A stretch of DNA of 64,000 bases, from assembly GCA_900542005.1 (NCBI GenBank), contig UQLW01000004.1, positions 1-64,000 on the forward strand, given 5' to 3'. How positions within the stretch are numbered: position 1 is the first letter of the stretch; each line of letters starts with the position of its first letter. Shown here one piece after another: positions 44,751 through 52,540 of this stretch. This DNA comes from an uncultured Eubacteriales bacterium. Lineage in GTDB: Bacteria; Bacillota; Clostridia; Christensenellales; UMGS416. Below the pieces are notes generated by a model. The model was not told the origin of the DNA and searched no databases. It saw only the letters and a list, made by a program, of their open reading frames with translations. A program made the position numbers and the translations under genes.

Positions 44751-45104
44751 ATGTTTGGAATTGGCGGAAACAAATTTGAACGCATGGCAAAAAAGGGCGA
44801 TGTCCTCAATCTGGGCCAATACTCCTCCAACCCCAAGGCCTCGGTCCGTCTGGCCGTTGTAAAGGCGCTGGGCCAGGTGGAGAATAACACCGACGCCGGC
44901 AACGCGCTGGTGGTCTATCTGCGGGATCCTGACCGTCAGGTGCAGCTGGAGGCCGTAAAGTCCATGGGCCATATCGGCGTATCCGCCGGGACCACCCACC
45001 TCAACCGCATCCGCAGCCAGGCTCAGCAGGCTGGGGATAAGGAGCTGGAAGCCGCGGCCGACGCCGCGCTGCATGAGCTGCGCAGCCGTCTGGCCCACGA
45101 GTAG
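44751..45104 (+). CDS. HEAT-repeat protein (117 aa)
   Basis: A small all-helical protein with two to three HEAT-like repeats (SVRLAVVKALGQVEN; QVQLEAVKSMGHIGV; ELEAAADAALHELR). Such proteins bind partners or phycobilin-type cofactors, but most short ones are of unknown role. The ATG at 44751 follows GAAAGGATG. It lies 34 bases before a MarR gene, under the promoter with the palindrome. Confidence 0.75.
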   Translation: MFGIGGNKFERMAKKGDVLNLGQYSSNPKASVRLAVVKALGQVENNTDAGNALVVYLRDPDRQVQLEAVKSMGHIGVSAGTTHLNRIRSQAQQAGDKELEAAADAALHELRSRLAHE

Positions 45105-45138
45105 CAGCATCGCCCGGCCCTGAAAGGGGAGGGAAGCG

Positions 45139-45573
45139 ATGGAAAAAAATCAAACGCAGGACATTCTGCGTCAGCTGCGGGAGGTGCAGATCCTGCTGGG
45201 GCGCCGCTTCCGCGACTCGCTCAGCAGCGACGGTATCACCGTATCTCAGGCGATGGTGCTGTACAGCCTGGCCGAGGAGCCGGCCATGCGTCTGAGCGAC
45301 CTTTCGCTGAAGCTGGGAAGCACCCCCTCTACGCTGTCGGGCGTAGTCGACCGCTTGGAGCGCGGCGGCTGGGTCCAGCGCCAGCGGACGTCCCGGGATC
45401 GCCGCGAGATTCTGATTCAGCTGACGCCCCATGCCCGCCAGCGCCTGGAGGCGCTGAACAGTCATATTCAGGAGCTTTTCACCGAAAGCGACATTGCCCT
45501 CATCAGCCAGGCGCTGGGCCGCATGCGGGACGCGCTGACTGATCCGGCACCCGAAACCCTTTCATCCCTATAG
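45139..45573 (+). CDS. MarR family transcriptional regulator
   Basis: A 144-residue winged helix repressor. The recognition region is LSDLSLKLGSTPSTLSGVVD followed by RLERGGWVQRQRTSRDRREI, the wing. The helical N- and C-terminal ends form the dimer interface. MarR proteins often repress their own operon and respond to phenolic or oxidant ligands. GGGGAGGG precedes the ATG. The palindrome upstream of the HEAT gene is a natural binding candidate. Confidence 0.88.
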   Translation: MEKNQTQDILRQLREVQILLGRRFRDSLSSDGITVSQAMVLYSLAEEPAMRLSDLSLKLGSTPSTLSGVVDRLERGGWVQRQRTSRDRREILIQLTPHARQRLEALNSHIQELFTESDIALISQALGRMRDALTDPAPETLSSL

Positions 45574-45581
45574 AAGAAGCA

Positions 45582-45620
45582 AAAGCAGACTTTGCGTGCA
45601 AAGTCTGCTTTCTTTTTTTC
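45582..45620 (+). terminator. Terminator of the HEAT-MarR operon
   Basis: A 13-bp stem (AAAGCAGACTTTG / CAAAGTCTGCTTT) with a CGTG loop, followed by a long T-run. Confidence 0.9.
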
Positions 45621-45740
45621 TTCCAAGCCTCCAGGGAAAACTGCACCAGGCCTGCCTGGGCCGGTTTGCCCATGGAAGGGCCAACCAAAAGATACCCAGG
45701 GCGATGTAGGCGCAATCGAGCGCCCGGGAGGGGGCCGCGC

Positions 45741-46226
45741 TCATTTTTTCCGCCCCTTTCGCCGAAGGGCCTCCAGCTCCAGCTCATTGGTCACATACAC
45801 CGCGCCGGGTGCGCGCGCCTTCAGCTCCTGGATCAGCTCCTGCAGCTCCCGGGGATACAAAAGCTGCCCCCGGGAGGCGCCCTCTTGCTCCACCAGCAGC
45901 GCGCCCCGGGCCATGCGGCTTTCCGGCAGCGTCACATCGCCGGCCATGACCCGCACGATGCTGCCATACCGGATGCGGATCCGCTGCGGGCCGGCGGTGA
46001 TAACCAGGCAGCCCTCCTCAAGCCTATAGCCCTCTGTCAGCACCCGCCAAAGCCCCAGGCCCAGCCAGAAAACCACCATCAGCCCCAGAACCCCGCCGGT
46101 CAGCCGGAATTGCTGGCGGTCTCCCCATATCCATAAGCCCGCCCAGACCAACGCCATGCACAGCGCCGGGGCCAGCTGGAGCAGCTGCCTGGAACCCCAG
46201 GCGGCCCGGTAGAATTTTGTCTGCAT
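45741..46226 (-). CDS. Membrane protein with PH-like domain
   Basis: A 161-residue protein with two N-terminal helices (about residues 15-60, LAPALCMALVWAGLWIWG and GVLGLMVVFWLGLGLW) and a C-terminal pleckstrin-like beta domain (YRLEEGCLVITAGPQRIRIR; YGSIVRVMAGDV). This is the bacterial PH/YdbS-like layout. The C-terminal basic tail (EALRRKGRKK) may contact nucleic acid or lipid. The ATG at 46226 with AAGGGGGAATT is preferred over an earlier ATG pair at 46247. The role is unknown. Confidence 0.7.
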   Translation of the reverse strand: MQTKFYRAAWGSRQLLQLAPALCMALVWAGLWIWGDRQQFRLTGGVLGLMVVFWLGLGLWRVLTEGYRLEEGCLVITAGPQRIRIRYGSIVRVMAGDVTLPESRMARGALLVEQEGASRGQLLYPRELQELIQELKARAPGAVYVTNELELEALRRKGRKK

Positions 46227-46297
46227 TGACAATTCCCCCTTCATCATGGGTTATTATACCATCGCCGCCCGCGGTGCGCCAGCCCGCCGCCCCGCCG

Positions 46298-46338
46298 AAA
46301 AAAAGCTTCCGCGCCCCTTTTTCCGGGACACGGAAGCC
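46298..46338 (-). terminator. Terminator of the Thr/Ala-rich lipoprotein gene
   Basis: GCTTCCG / CGGAAGC stem with a T-run on the minus strand (A-run at 46298-46304), just after the stop at 46352. Confidence 0.7.
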
Positions 46339-46351
46339 TGGCCTGCGTCAG

Positions 46352-47161
46352 TTATTGCCCCGCTACATAGGCGGAGATCTTCTCGCTATCGTCGTCTTCA
46401 CCCTCAAAGTAGTAGGTTTCCACCACATAATCGCTCACACCCTTGACCATGACAAAGAGCGCCTGGCCGTCGGTAAAGGTTTGGCCGGCATAAAATTCGT
46501 TGATTTCGGGGCTCTCCGTAATATCGTACACCGAGGAGAGGCCGATATACGAAAGGCCGTTTGCCTTGATGCCGCCGCCCTCCACCGTGGTAATGGAGAA
46601 ATTGACATCCACCGAGGTGATGCCCCATTCGGCCTGGGGGAAGTCGGCCGGGAAGGCCGTCTCATATTGGATGAGGCAATACTCCAGGTCGTCGTTTTCC
46701 AGCGGCTCAAAGGTCCGCAGGTGATCGGCGTTGTTGTAGGCGTCGATCGCCGCCTGCACCGTCGCGCTGTCGCGCACGATGTCGGTAATACGGAAATAGA
46801 CGGTATGGTAGTCCTTATCCTGGGCGCTGTACAGCTTGGTTTCCACCCAATCGCCAATCTTGGCCGGCGCTTCCAGGGTTGTGGCTACCGGCGTAATCTC
46901 CCCGGCCGCGGCTGCGGGCGTCGTCTCTCCCCCGGCCGTTGTGGCTGCTTCTGCCGTCGTCTCCGCCGGCGTTGTCTCCGCGTCCGTCGCCTCCGCCGTC
47001 GTTTCGGCTGCCGTGGTCGTCGTTTCGGCTGCCGTGGTTTCATCCGCCGCTGTCGCAGTTGTCGTTGTCGCAGCTGTCGTTGTCCCGGCGGCCGGCTGCG
47101 AGCACGCAGCCAAGGACATCGCAGTCATCACAGCCAATGCAGCAATCAGAAGCTTTTTCAT
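46352..47161 (-). CDS. Lipoprotein with Thr/Ala-rich linker
   Basis: A 269-residue secreted lipoprotein. The signal peptide (MKKLLIAALAVMTAMSLAAC) has a lipobox and Cys20. Residues about 23-90 are a low-complexity linker of Thr, Ala and Glu in the style of TTTAAETTAEATDAETTPAE. The C-terminal 170 residues form a globular beta-rich domain resembling DUF5067-type (KIGDWVETKLYSAQDKDYHT). The linker likely spans the cell wall. The ATG at 47161 follows GGGGAGGATATC. No partner gene is evident. Confidence 0.8.
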   Translation of the reverse strand: MKKLLIAALAVMTAMSLAACSQPAAGTTTAATTTTATAADETTAAETTTTAAETTAEATDAETTPAETTAEAATTAGGETTPAAAAGEITPVATTLEAPAKIGDWVETKLYSAQDKDYHTVYFRITDIVRDSATVQAAIDAYNNADHLRTFEPLENDDLEYCLIQYETAFPADFPQAEWGITSVDVNFSITTVEGGGIKANGLSYIGLSSVYDITESPEINEFYAGQTFTDGQALFVMVKGVSDYVVETYYFEGEDDDSEKISAYVAGQ

Positions 47162-47268
47162 GATATCCTCCCCATCATCCCGGACCATACTGTCCCTTAT
47201 CTTGGTTATCATACCATAGCGCTTCCAAAATGTATATCCTCAGATTGCTACAGCGTAGCCATTTTGTT

Positions 47269-47583
47269 TTATGCGCTTTGCGTATCACCGGTAGCCAGCC
47301 CAATTTTATAGCCGCAGCGGAAGCTCTCGCGGCACAAGTACGCCATCAGTGCCTCGTAACGCTCCACCATCCGCAGCAGCGCGCCATCCTCCTCTGAGGC
47401 GCCGAACTTCATCGCCGCCTCCATCCTCGCCTGATACGCCTCCTCCTCAAGCTGCATTCCCGGCAGCATAGAAAGCGCATCCTGCACCTCAACGCCGCCG
47501 GGCAGCTCGGTCATTACTTCCATTTCCCCGATCATTTCAGGATAAACCGCTGCAAACAGCGTTTCAATCTTCTCATCCAGCAT
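47269..47583 (-). CDS. Hypothetical small protein (DUF6809-like)
   Basis: A 104-residue all-helical, acidic protein. The C-terminal AYLCRESFRCGYKIGLATG resembles the end of DUF6809 proteins (E-x-F-x-x-G-x-x-x-G-x-x-L), short Clostridia proteins of unknown role. GAAAGGAAG is 15 or so bases before the ATG. It is monocistronic in view. Confidence 0.55.
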   Translation of the reverse strand: MLDEKIETLFAAVYPEMIGEMEVMTELPGGVEVQDALSMLPGMQLEEEAYQARMEAAMKFGASEEDGALLRMVERYEALMAYLCRESFRCGYKIGLATGDTQSA

Positions 47584-47668
47584 CTATACCGGCCACTTCC
47601 TTTCTCTTTTCGTCCTTAGCATGGCCCAGGCAGCGCCCGCCATACCTGTCCTGCTGCAACCCATGCGC

Positions 47669-47698
47669 GCCCGCTGCAACCCATCGGATGCAGCGGGC
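47669..47698. repeat. Stem-loop in the region before the XRE gene
   Basis: GCCCGCTGCA / TGCAGCGGGC, a perfect 10-bp inverted repeat with a 10-base loop and a modest T-rich tail. A direct repeat GCTGCAACCCAT overlaps its left arm. It lies between divergent genes, so it has no gene to terminate. Confidence 0.45.
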
Positions 47699-47828
47699 GT
47701 CTTTGTTATAAATTCCTATCAATTTTAAGGTTTATTAGTATTGTTCAGTACTAGAATGCCAATCTTACCATGGTAGCGTGCTAAATTCAATCCTAATCAT
47801 CATGAGAGGGGAAGGAGTTCACTCATCT

Positions 47829-48047
47829 ATGTATCTCAGAAGGCTGAGAGATCTTCGGGTGGATAAGGATCTGGCACAGAAGCAGGTCGCCTCGTATCTT
47901 GGCATTCGTCAAACGGTCTATTCCCGCTATGAACGCGGAGTCCAGCCCATACCCCTGAGGCATCTCATCACGCTGGCCGACCTGTATGAAACCTCGACCG
48001 ATTACATCCTCGGGCGGACGAAGCAGATCAGGCCCTATCCCAAATAG
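47829..48047 (+). CDS. XRE family transcriptional regulator (short)
   Basis: A 72-residue Cro/C1-type helix-turn-helix protein (LRDLRVDKDLAQKQVASYLG, then IRQTVYSRYERGVQPIPLRH). It lacks any further domain. The ATG at 47829 follows a purine-rich AAGGAG about 11 bases away. It probably acts as a stand-alone repressor. It is not next to an obvious target apart from the DUF4838 gene 200 bases downstream. Confidence 0.82.
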   Translation: MYLRRLRDLRVDKDLAQKQVASYLGIRQTVYSRYERGVQPIPLRHLITLADLYETSTDYILGRTKQIRPYPK

Positions 48048-48251
48048 GCGGGCAACCACGCTGTTTGCGCGGCCTCTTTTAGGCTACCGGTATTTTCGAG
48101 ATTTTTCGATATCACAAATCCCGCTCTTTCATGCCGCCGTCCTGTGCGAAGAAATCAGAATCGTCCATGGACGCAAAAAAGGCACCCAGGTATGATAGAA
48201 GGAAGCGGGGGGAGGCTTATCTCCCTATCATAGAAAAAGGATGGTATTCAC

Positions 48252-50015
48252 ATGGCTAAGCAGATGATCGCCCAGGGCCAAAAGCCCTGCATCACCGTCA
48301 TTACCGCCAAGAACCCCACCGAGCAGGAAAAATACGCAGCCTGGGAGCTAGTTCATTATCTGAACCTGATGGGTTCGGTCAGCATCCCCACCGGCGATGA
48401 AACCGCCGAGGGCCCGGTCATCGCCATCGGCGCGGCTGCCGCCCGCCTGGGCGTGACGGCCGACCCGAAGCTCTCCTACGATGGCTTCACCCTCAAGACG
48501 GTCGGTGATTCGCTGGCCATCGTCGGCGGGATCCGCGGCGTGATCTACGGTGTGTATGAGCTGCTGGAGAAGCTGGGCTGCCGTTTCTTTACGCCCCTGT
48601 GCGAAAAGATCCCCTCCACTGTCGATATTGAGCTGCCCCAGCTGGATGAGACGCAGATCCCCGTGCTGGAATACCGCCAGCATAACTACACCGATTTCAA
48701 CAAGTATCCCCGCTTCGGCACCAAGAGCCGCCTCAACGCCGGCAAGCTGCCGGAATATATGGGCGGCGGCATCCAGTATGCCTGGTTCGTCCATTCCTTC
48801 GAGCCGCAGATCCTGGATCCCAAGGAGTGGTATGACACCCATCCGGAGTATTTCTCCCTGGTCAACGGCAAGCGTGTAAACGAGTTCGCCCAGCTGTGCC
48901 TGACCAACCCCGACGTGCAGCGCATCGCCATCGAGAAGGTGCGCGCCGCCCTGCGGGCGCATCCTGAGTGCCGTATCATCTCCGTATCCCAGAACGACTG
49001 GGACAACCACTGCGAGTGCGAGAACTGCGCCAAGCTGGACGCCCAGGAGGGCAGCAGCGCCGGCACCCTCATCAATTTTGTGAACAACATCGCCGAGGCC
49101 ATCGAAGAGGAATTCCCCGAGGTGATCGTGGATACGCTGGCTTACCAGTATACCCGCCCGGCTACCAGCCACCTGCGTCCGCGGCATAACGTATGCGTGC
49201 GCCTGTGCTCCATCGAGGCCTGCTTTGCCCATTCCTTTGAGGACTGCGACGACAAGAGCCGCTGGGTCAAGCGTCCTGACGGCACCACCAGCAACTTTAT
49301 CCACGACCTGGAGGACTGGGGCAAGGTGTGTAACCGGATGTATATCTGGGATTACACCACCTGCTTTGCCCACTATCCGGCCCCCCATCCCAATTGGCAT
49401 GTGCTGCAGCCCAATATGCAGGCCTTCATCAAAAACGGCGTGAAGGGCGTCTTTGAGCAGGCCTGCGGCGCCATCGGCGGCGGTGTGGATCTCAATGAGA
49501 TGCGCGCCTATGTCATCAGCAAGCTGCTGTGGGACGCCAACACCGACGTGGAGCGCCATATCCGCGAGTTCAGCGACTTCTACTATGGAGCCGCCGGCCC
49601 CTATATCCGCGAATATATTAAGGTACATACCGATAAGGTGGTCAAGGACAACATCCATGTGGGCTTTAACGATCAGTGCGACCGTCCCGATCTCTCCGAC
49701 GAGATGCTGGATATTTACGACGCGATCCTGGCCAAGGCCGCCAAGGCCGTGGAGGGCGATCCCATCCGCGCCATGCGCGTCAACAAGGCCCAGCTGGCGA
49801 CCCGTTGGGTGCGCATGAAGAACAACGCCATGCACAAGGGGATCCACAACCCCGAGGAGATCAACCAGTTCTTCGAGGATTGGCGCGCCCATGGCATGAC
49901 CCGGATCGACGAATGGGTATCCGCCGAAACCACCCACCGCGCCCTCATCGAGAATGTATGGCGCGGCACCGAATACTACCACCACTGGACCGAGGAGGGC
50001 CCGGAGCGGCTGTAG
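48252..50015 (+). CDS. DUF4838 domain protein, glycosidase-like
   Basis: A 587-residue protein. The N-terminal 110 residues match the small alpha/beta domain that precedes GH20/GH67/GH84 catalytic barrels (AWELVHYLNLMG; GGIRGVIYGVYELLEKLGCR). The rest is a DUF4838 TIM barrel (WFVHSFEPQILDPKEWYDTHPEYFS; ISVSQNDWDNHCECENCAKL; CNRMYIWDYTTCFAHYPAPHPN). The family likely acts on glycans or glycosaminoglycans, but activity is untested here. No signal peptide is seen, so it would be cytoplasmic. AAAGGATGG precedes the ATG. A strong terminator follows. Confidence 0.87.
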   Translation: MAKQMIAQGQKPCITVITAKNPTEQEKYAAWELVHYLNLMGSVSIPTGDETAEGPVIAIGAAAARLGVTADPKLSYDGFTLKTVGDSLAIVGGIRGVIYGVYELLEKLGCRFFTPLCEKIPSTVDIELPQLDETQIPVLEYRQHNYTDFNKYPRFGTKSRLNAGKLPEYMGGGIQYAWFVHSFEPQILDPKEWYDTHPEYFSLVNGKRVNEFAQLCLTNPDVQRIAIEKVRAALRAHPECRIISVSQNDWDNHCECENCAKLDAQEGSSAGTLINFVNNIAEAIEEEFPEVIVDTLAYQYTRPATSHLRPRHNVCVRLCSIEACFAHSFEDCDDKSRWVKRPDGTTSNFIHDLEDWGKVCNRMYIWDYTTCFAHYPAPHPNWHVLQPNMQAFIKNGVKGVFEQACGAIGGGVDLNEMRAYVISKLLWDANTDVERHIREFSDFYYGAAGPYIREYIKVHTDKVVKDNIHVGFNDQCDRPDLSDEMLDIYDAILAKAAKAVEGDPIRAMRVNKAQLATRWVRMKNNAMHKGIHNPEEINQFFEDWRAHGMTRIDEWVSAETTHRALIENVWRGTEYYHHWTEEGPERL

Positions 50016-50048
50016 CGCTAAAGAACGGCACTAGTCTTTAGATAAGCC

Positions 50049-50086
50049 AAGCGGGAAATACACTGGGTGTATTTCCCGCTTTTTTA
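50049..50086 (+). terminator. Terminator of the DUF4838 gene
   Basis: A 15-bp stem (AAGCGGGAAATACAC / GTGTATTTCCCGCTT) with a TGG loop and a T-run. Confidence 0.9.
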
Positions 50087-50091
50087 TTGCA

Positions 50092-50268
50092 TATTTTTTA
50101 TACGCATCGTCCCAGGTTTCCAGGGTCGTAATCACTGGGCCCATGGACTTGCCCAACTGGTTCAGGGCATCACGCCTGCTCCGCCGCTATCGACCTTCAT
50201 TCCATAGGTAGGGACAATATTCGGTCAGCCCTCCTACCTCAAAGCAGGCAATCCCTTCTCCATTGTAT
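50092..50268 (-). pseudogene. Possible gene remnant with in-frame stop
   Basis: On the minus strand one frame reads NGEGIACFEVGGLTEYCPYL then WNEGR, a TAG, and continues as DALNQLGKSMGPVITTLETW then DDAYKKYA. The composition is protein-like on both sides of the stop. There is no ribosome binding site or start, and a stop lies just upstream, so it looks like the decayed C-terminal end of a gene. The parent family is not recognised. The rest of the gap to 50437 holds nothing else I can support. Confidence 0.35.
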
Positions 50269-50437
50269 CATCTTCAGCATTTCACTTAGCGGCTGCGCCT
50301 CCCCTTGCCGCAAGCGGGGCTCGTCCGTCGGCTGCCGTCCCCTGACAGTTGGGCCCCAAATTGCCTGTTTTGGGCGGCATAGCCTTGTATTTTCCCAACC
50401 CGGCGGGCACCCTAGGCAGGGATGGAGGTGATTGGGG

Positions 50438-51058
50438 TTGGCATTGGCACTGGAGCTGGCAGTATGGCTTGCGCCGCCTGCCTGTATTGCTTTCATCCTG
50501 TTTCACCGGTACGCGCCCCGCCGGTGGCTGTCTATGGCGGCGGCCGGCAGCCTCGCCCTTATGGCCCTCTGCGGGTGGGCGCTGGGCTCGCCCTGGTGGG
50601 AGCCCGCGCTGCTGCTGGCAGGGGCCGGCCTGCTGGCCGTGGAGTGCCTGATCCCTGGCTTCGGGCCGGCCGGCGTCTTGGGTGTCATCGCGTCGCTGGC
50701 GGGCTTTTATCTCACCGCTGGCGGGCAGTATTTTCTTCTCCGGCTGCTGGCCGCGCTGCTGCCGCTGGCCCTATGCCCCCTGCTGCGCCGCCGCTATGGC
50801 CGCCCCGAGGCCTTCCCGGACCGTTTTGTGCACAAGACGGTGAACGACGCCGCCGCAGGCTATGTCGCCCGTACCGCCCGGCCGGAGCTGGAGGGGCAAA
50901 CCGGCGTCGCCCTGACCGCCCTGCGCCCCACCGGGCGCGCCATGATCGCCGGCCAGCGGGTCGACGTCATCTGTACCGGCTCCTATCTGGAGGCGGGCTC
51001 CTCCCTGCGGGTATGCTCCGTCGCGCCCGGCCGGGTTGAGGTGGAGCGGCTTGCCTAG
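50438..51058 (+). CDS. NfeD-like membrane protein
   Basis: About 206 residues. Four hydrophobic helices occupy residues 1-110 (LALELAVWLAPPACIAFI; PALLLAGAGLLAVECLIPGF, with the family-typical E-x-L-I-P-G-F-G). The C-terminal OB-fold (ELEGQTGVALTALRPTGRAM, then AGQRVDVICTGSYL) is the NfeD domain. The family works with flotillin or stomatin proteins in membrane domains. The TTG at 50438 is chosen for its distance to GGAGGTGA; TTG codons at 50432 and 50444 are alternatives. No flotillin gene is next to it. Confidence 0.85.
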   Translation: MALALELAVWLAPPACIAFILFHRYAPRRWLSMAAAGSLALMALCGWALGSPWWEPALLLAGAGLLAVECLIPGFGPAGVLGVIASLAGFYLTAGGQYFLLRLLAALLPLALCPLLRRRYGRPEAFPDRFVHKTVNDAAAGYVARTARPELEGQTGVALTALRPTGRAMIAGQRVDVICTGSYLEAGSSLRVCSVAPGRVEVERLA

Positions 51059-51519
51059 CCGCCCAGCGGCTTTTCCATCACATAATTGGTCAGCCGCTCG
51101 CCGGAGCGCTCCACCTGCTGTGCCCGAATTACCCGGTATCCCCGCCCTTCTAAGAAGGGCCTGGCCGTAATCGACGCATGGGTCGTCATCTTATCCACGC
51201 CCGCGTCTTTCTCCAGGCAGTCGCACAGGGCGGTGGCGATACCGCAGCCCTGATAATCCTTGTGCACATACAGCCGGTCAAGATAACCGCTGGCATCCCG
51301 GTCGGCAAAGCCGACAATCCGCCCGTCCGCCTCCGCCACCAGGGTGGTGTGGGCTTGAAAAGAGGCATCCCAAGCCGCAAGATCCACCTGCCCATTGGCC
51401 CAGGCATCCAGCTGGGCGGGCGTATAGTCAGCCGCGTTCACCTGGTGCACCGTATCATAAAACAGCCGTGCCAGCTCTGCCACATCGGTTGCACGGTAGC
51501 TTCGTATTGTAAACTGCAA
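51055..51519 (-). CDS. GNAT family N-acetyltransferase
   Basis: A 154-residue acetyltransferase. The acetyl-CoA binding motif is seen as LYVHKDYQGCGIATALCDCL (residues about 84-103, Q-x-x-G-x-G/A). The N-terminal IRSYRATDVAELARLFYDTV is typical of the PA4866/YvbK-like group. Its substrate is unknown. It converges with the NfeD-like gene with a few bases of overlap at the stops. Confidence 0.88.
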   Translation of the reverse strand: MQFTIRSYRATDVAELARLFYDTVHQVNAADYTPAQLDAWANGQVDLAAWDASFQAHTTLVAEADGRIVGFADRDASGYLDRLYVHKDYQGCGIATALCDCLEKDAGVDKMTTHASITARPFLEGRGYRVIRAQQVERSGERLTNYVMEKPLGG

Positions 51520-51578
51520 CGTATCATCCTCCCCTCGCCTGTCCGGAGCTGCCTTCCTGCTTTCCGGTTCATGGGGTG

Positions 51579-51607
51579 AAAAAATCCGGTAGAAAGCCGG
51601 CTTTTTT
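51579..51607 (-). terminator. Terminator of the Gfo/Idh/MocA gene
   Basis: GCCGG / CCGG stem with a T-run on the minus strand (A-run at 51579-51584). Confidence 0.65.
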
Positions 51608-51622
51608 ATATCCTTAACCCCT

Positions 51623-52471
51623 TCAGCGCTGCTGCTCTACCTCAATCCAGGTATCCGGCATAGCCAGCGCCTTGAAGCCCGCGTCCCGCATGGCGATCAC
51701 CTCCAGGGTCTGCTCCCGGGCGACGGGGATGGTCCCCTCCGCAAAGAAGGCCAGCATCGCGTCGATCAGCCCCACAAAGGGATCGGTGCAGGAGGGAATA
51801 TGGACGCTGGAATCCTCGTAGGCCGCGTCCAGCGCAAAGTCGCCGCCCACCGTCTGGGTCATGGTGGCGACGCGCCCATCAAAGTCAATCCACAGGCTGC
51901 GGCCGGCGCCCGATTCAAGGGCCTTGACCCGCTTGGCGCCGCCGCCCATCACCGTGTTGATCATTTCCAGCTGGTGGACGCTGTAGTTCTCATACACGCC
52001 GGGGCCGGTCGTCGCGCAAAAGAGCGGCCGGGACGCGCGGCCCAGCCTGAAGTCATCCAGCTCCCGGGAAAAGCGCAGCGCCGAGGAGGAGAACAGCGGC
52101 GTGCCGTGATCCTGCGCCCGGTCGAAAAGCCGGACGCCGCAGGCCAGATCCGGTGCAAAGGTCTTATCCATATAAACCCGCTTGCCCGATTCGAGCGCCA
52201 GGCGGCCCAGCCGCTCGTGCTCCTCCGGATGATCCGGCGACAGCACGATGATCGCGTCGCAGGCGTCGATCAGCGCCTCCTGGCTTTCCATCCGGCGCAT
52301 TCCGTATGCTTCGCACCATGCGTCCGTCGTCCGGCCCCGCTCGCAGTCGGCCCAGGCATAGCCCAGGTCGAGGTCAATGCCCCGGGCCTTGGCCTGCTGC
52401 CGCAGCCAGCCGGGATAGTTGTTGGCGTGCCACTCATCCAGGAAGTAATCGATAAAGCCGAGCCGTATCAT
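51623..52471 (-). CDS. Gfo/Idh/MocA family oxidoreductase-like protein
   Basis: A 282-residue protein with a Rossmann-like N-terminus and the DAIIVLSPDHPEEHERLGRL plus GKRVYMDKTFAPD segments typical of this family, the latter near the catalytic Lys-Pro site (here MDKTF, lacking the usual EKP). The N-terminal dinucleotide motif is also atypical (IRLGFIDYFLDEWHANNYPG). It may have lost or changed the redox role. The ATG at 52471 follows CAAGGAGGC. Confidence 0.75.
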   Translation of the reverse strand: MIRLGFIDYFLDEWHANNYPGWLRQQAKARGIDLDLGYAWADCERGRTTDAWCEAYGMRRMESQEALIDACDAIIVLSPDHPEEHERLGRLALESGKRVYMDKTFAPDLACGVRLFDRAQDHGTPLFSSSALRFSRELDDFRLGRASRPLFCATTGPGVYENYSVHQLEMINTVMGGGAKRVKALESGAGRSLWIDFDGRVATMTQTVGGDFALDAAYEDSSVHIPSCTDPFVGLIDAMLAFFAEGTIPVAREQTLEVIAMRDAGFKALAMPDTWIEVEQQR

Positions 52472-52486
52472 AAAAGCCTCCTTGAC

Positions 52487-52516
52487 CAAAACGCATCCGC
52501 CAAGGCAGATGCGTCG
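52487..52516 (-). terminator. Weak terminator after murA
   Basis: ACGCATC / GATGCGT stem with a 10-base loop and a short TTTT on the minus strand, between the murA stop and the next start. Confidence 0.4.
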
Positions 52517-52540
52517 TTTAATCCCTATGCGCCTGTGCGT

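Noticed and set aside
47640..47700. Short direct repeat GCTGCAACCCAT suggesting a CRISPR-like array
   Set aside because: There are only two copies, very close together, and they form part of a stem-loop.
48348..49985. A 545-codon open frame on the minus strand
   Set aside because: It is exactly antisense to the DUF4838 gene, has no ribosome binding site and its translation looks like GC-rich shadow coding.
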